Shown here: positions 32,542-34,769 of the stretch, one piece after another
How the letters are laid out: each line of letters begins with the position of its first letter
How positions within the stretch are numbered: position 1 is the stretch's first letter
NCBI GenBank assembly: GCA_021775005.1
Contig: JAJFIK010000008.1
Coordinates: 1 to 34,769, forward strand
Direction: 5' to 3'
Source of the DNA: Rhodospirillales bacterium
GTDB taxonomy: Bacteria > Pseudomonadota > Alphaproteobacteria > JAJFIK01
DNA: 34,769 nt
Notes under the pieces: generated by a model
The model's database searches: none
The model's input: only the letters and a program-made list of their open reading frames with translations
Told to the model about the DNA's origin: nothing
Program-made: the position numbers and the translations under genes

Positions 32542-33507
32542 ATGGCAAACAAGACCTCACCCCACCTTCAAAGCGCCCTTGAGACGCTCAAGATCCAGCG
32601 CGATGCTCTGGCTATGCTTGAAGAGGCCTTGGACAACAATTTTGGCAAAGCTGTGGATCGTCTGAAGTCCGTCGAAGGCCGCGTCATCGTCACCGGCATG
32701 GGCAAGAGTGGCCATATTGCGCGCAAGATCGCTGCCACTCTCGCCAGCACCGGCACCCCGGCTTATTTTGTCCATCCGGCGGAAGCGAGCCATGGGGATC
32801 TGGGCATGATCACCCCGGCAGATGCTGTGGTGGCGCTTTCAAAATCCGGCGAGAGCGCTGAGCTGGCGGATCTTATCGAGTTTACAAGGCGCTTTGCGGT
32901 TCCGATGATTTCCATCACCGTAGGCACCAACAATGCCCTTGCCAGGGCCGCAGACGTGGCACTGGCACTCCCAGATGCCCCTGAGGCCTGCCCCAACGGC
33001 TTGGCCCCCACCACATCCACAACGCTGGCATTGGTGATGGGAGACGCGCTCGCCATCGCGCTGATGCAGGACAAAGGTTTTACCGATCGAGATTTTGGCA
33101 AATTTCATCCCGGCGGCAAACTGGGCGCGAAGTTGCTCAAAGTTGCGGATCTCATGCATGGCAAGGATGAGCTCCCCTTGGCCTATCCAGATACCAAAAT
33201 GGCTGACGCCATCCTGACCATGACTGAAAAGCGCTTTGGCTGCGTTGGCGTTCAAAGCTTCAAGGGTGAGCTCATCGGTATTGTCACTGATGGGGATCTG
33301 AGGCGGAAAATGGACGCCGGGCTGCTTGAGCGCTCCGTGGAGGAGGTCATGACAGGCGCCCCCCGGACAGTCGAGAGCGGCGCATTGGCAGCTGAGGCCC
33401 TTCAGATCATGAATGCGGTCAAAATCACCGGCCTTTTTGTGGTTGAGGGCGGCAAGCCGGTGGGAATCCTCCATATCCATGACCTTCTGAGGGCTGGTGT
33501 CGTCTAA
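32542..33507 (+). CDS. kdsD: Arabinose-5-phosphate isomerase, KpsF/GutQ family
   Basis: 321 residues. It interconverts ribulose 5-phosphate and arabinose 5-phosphate, the first step to Kdo for lipopolysaccharide. An N-terminal SIS domain (about 35-165) has GMGKSGHIARK, HPAEASHGDLGM and SKSGES. Two CBS domains follow (about 205-320, with GIVTDGDLRR and VGILHIHDLL), which usually sense nucleotides or sugar nucleotides. The length equals the family norm. GGAG is only 3 nt from the ATG, a short spacing. galU and ugd follow on the same strand, an envelope-precursor group. Confidence 0.95.
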   Translation: MANKTSPHLQSALETLKIQRDALAMLEEALDNNFGKAVDRLKSVEGRVIVTGMGKSGHIARKIAATLASTGTPAYFVHPAEASHGDLGMITPADAVVALSKSGESAELADLIEFTRRFAVPMISITVGTNNALARAADVALALPDAPEACPNGLAPTTSTTLALVMGDALAIALMQDKGFTDRDFGKFHPGGKLGAKLLKVADLMHGKDELPLAYPDTKMADAILTMTEKRFGCVGVQSFKGELIGIVTDGDLRRKMDAGLLERSVEEVMTGAPRTVESGALAAEALQIMNAVKITGLFVVEGGKPVGILHIHDLLRAGVV

Positions 33508-33609
33508 GGCCCCGTAGGGTTGAATTAACTACCTCATTCGGGATACCTAGCGGCCACCGAATCCAAGGGGTTTTCTAGGCTCCATCTTAATCGAAGGGTG
33601 CATTGGCTT

Positions 33610-34488
33610 ATGGTTCAGCCCGTCCGCAAGATCGTCTTTCCCGTGGCCGGGCTTGGCACACGGTTCCTTCCGGCCACCAAAGCGGTGCCAAAGGAAATGC
33701 TGCCGGTGGTCGATAAGCCCCTCATCCAGTACGCGGTCGAGGAAGCACTGGAAGCCGGGATTGATCAATTCATCTTTGTAACAGGCCGCGGCAAGCACGC
33801 TATCGAAGATCATTTTGATCACGCCTATGAGCTCGAACGGACCCTTGCCGAAAAAGGCAAGACGGAGATTTTGAACGATCTGGCGCCTACCATTCCACCG
33901 GCAGGAAATGTTGCGTTCACGCGGCAGCAAAAGCCACTTGGGCTTGGCCATGCCATTTGGTGCGCGCGGCACTTCGTCGGCGACGAGCCCTTTGCCATCT
34001 CGCTGCCGGACATGCTGATCGATGCGGCACCGTCGTGCCTCAAGCAAATGGTTGATGTATATGAAAAGACCGGCGGCAACGTTATCGCCGTCGAAGAATG
34101 CGCGCCCGAGGATACCGACAAGTATGGTGTCATTACGCCAGGCGCTATCGAAGGTCGGACAATTGAAGTCAAAGGGTTAGTTGAAAAGCCTGATCCTTCA
34201 GTTGCGCCCTCAAGGATGTTCCTGGCCGGGCGATACATCCTCAGTCCGAAAGTATTTGAGTATCTGGACAAGCAGGAACCAGGAGCGGGTGGCGAAATTC
34301 AGCTAACGGATTCCATGGCCAATTTGATCGGCGAGCAGCCTTTTCACGCGCTCCAATATGACGGCACTGTTCATGACTGTGGCGACAAGGTCGGTTTTTT
34401 GAAAGCTAACGTGGCGCTGGCATTAAAGCGTGATGATATGGCGGGCCGAGTGCGCGAGGCCTTGGCTGACCTTGGGCTTAAGAGCTAA
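33610..34488 (+). CDS. galU: UTP-glucose-1-phosphate uridylyltransferase
   Basis: 292 residues, the usual GalU length. It makes UDP-glucose from UTP and glucose 1-phosphate in the cytoplasm. The nucleotide-binding motif GLGTRFLPATKAVPKEMLP is complete, with VDKPLIQYAVEEA, LPDMLID and VEKPDPS further on. The ATG at 33610 was preferred because GAAGGG lies about 10 nt upstream; a GTG at 33598 overlaps that Shine-Dalgarno. Its product is the substrate of the next gene, ugd. A small hairpin (GCCGC/GCGGC, 34491-34507) lies between the two. Confidence 0.95.
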   Translation: MVQPVRKIVFPVAGLGTRFLPATKAVPKEMLPVVDKPLIQYAVEEALEAGIDQFIFVTGRGKHAIEDHFDHAYELERTLAEKGKTEILNDLAPTIPPAGNVAFTRQQKPLGLGHAIWCARHFVGDEPFAISLPDMLIDAAPSCLKQMVDVYEKTGGNVIAVEECAPEDTDKYGVITPGAIEGRTIEVKGLVEKPDPSVAPSRMFLAGRYILSPKVFEYLDKQEPGAGGEIQLTDSMANLIGEQPFHALQYDGTVHDCGDKVGFLKANVALALKRDDMAGRVREALADLGLKS

Positions 34489-34528
34489 CTGCCGCTTTGT
34501 TTGCGGCCAATAAGAAGGAAATGCGCTC

Positions 34529-34769
34529 ATGCGCGTGGCAATGATCGGCACGGGATATGTCGGCTTGGTGTCTGGTGCCTGCTTTACGGAGTTCGGCCAC
34601 CATGTGGTGTGCGTGGACAATGTCGCCGAGAAGATTGAGCGCCTTGAAAGTGGCGTCATCCCCATCTTTGAACCCGGCCTCGATAAAATCGTCGAGCAGA
34701 ATGCCCGTGACGGTCGCCTGACATTCACAACAGACCTTAAGAGTGCTGTCAAAGAAGCCGATGCGGTAT
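34529..34769 (+). CDS. ugd: UDP-glucose 6-dehydrogenase, 5' part (cut by window end)
   Basis: Eighty codons are present before the window ends. It oxidises UDP-glucose to UDP-glucuronate with two NAD. The N-terminal Rossmann motif GTGYVGLVSGACFTEFGH and CVDN at the end of the second strand are diagnostic, followed by the IFEPGLDKIV element of the family. AAGGA lies 9 nt before the ATG. It is very likely co-transcribed with galU 40 bp upstream, linking UDP-glucose supply to uronic acid for polysaccharide or glycolipid synthesis. Confidence 0.95.
   Translation, partial: MRVAMIGTGYVGLVSGACFTEFGHHVVCVDNVAEKIERLESGVIPIFEPGLDKIVEQNARDGRLTFTTDLKSAVKEADAV

Noticed and set aside
32839-33480. 213-codon open frame on the minus strand
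   Set aside because: Antisense shadow of kdsD, with no ribosome-binding site or family motif.
1-34769. CRISPR array, insertion sequence or prophage
   Set aside because: I found no spaced direct repeats, transposase, integrase or phage genes on either strand.

Overview
This is a 34.8 kb stretch of bacterial chromosome, almost certainly from an alphaproteobacterium. It is moderately GC-rich and very gene-dense. I could place 34 protein genes (one cut by the right edge, one doubtful) and one tRNA. The assignment rests on the sdhE-mfd cluster divergent from recG followed by a DUF502 membrane protein, the kdsD-galU-ugd envelope-sugar genes, and a lipid-catabolic repertoire (alpha-methylacyl-CoA racemase, acyl-CoA ligase, thiolase, DUF35 fusion, LvaA-like kinase) typical of aerobic alphaproteobacteria. 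I see no insertion sequence, prophage, CRISPR array or other sign of recent transfer; this is core chromosome with some unusual accessory operons.

Layout, left to right. 1-5.3 kb: a nested palindrome, an RlpA-type lipoprotein, an MmgE/PrpD enzyme, tRNA-Ser(UGA), an orphan peptide-type solute-binding protein and purU. 5.3-7.9 kb, minus strand: a CapA-type metallophosphatase-like protein, a cupin whose metal site looks damaged, and a small secreted protein. 8.0-11.2 kb: a second orphan solute-binding protein and a TonB-like protein with an unusual C-terminal domain. 11.2-15.7 kb: AMACR on the minus strand; a lipoprotein, an acyl-CoA synthetase and a beta-helix/polytopic membrane protein on the plus strand, closed by a bidirectional terminator. 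15.7-23.2 kb: SDR, mfd, sdhE, recG and DUF502. 23.3-24.7 kb: a kinase-like protein plus DUF6285, resembling LvaA-LvaB. 24.7-27.3 kb: an ABC exporter operon whose third gene is a 53-residue membrane protein. 27.3-28.8 kb: two tandem outer-membrane beta-barrel paralogues, each with its own terminator. 28.9-32.4 kb: a thiolase, an HMG-CoA-synthase-like/DUF35 fusion and a secreted orphan. 32.5 kb to the end: kdsD, galU and the start of ugd.

Themes. Several units handle CoA thioesters: AMACR epimerises 2-methyl-branched acyl-CoAs, the ligase makes acyl-CoAs, and the thiolase/DUF35 pair and the LvaAB-like pair process unusual ones. Another group serves the envelope (RlpA, CapA-like, TonB-like, beta-helix protein, beta-barrels, DUF502, Kdo and UDP-glucuronate precursors). 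Four of the five convergent gene junctions overlap by exactly 4 nt at their stop codons, leaving no room for terminators between them. The best candidates for something undescribed are the 53-residue gene translationally coupled to the ABC exporter, the TonB-like protein without a TonB C-terminal domain, and the Cys-less HMGS/DUF35 fusion next to a thiolase.
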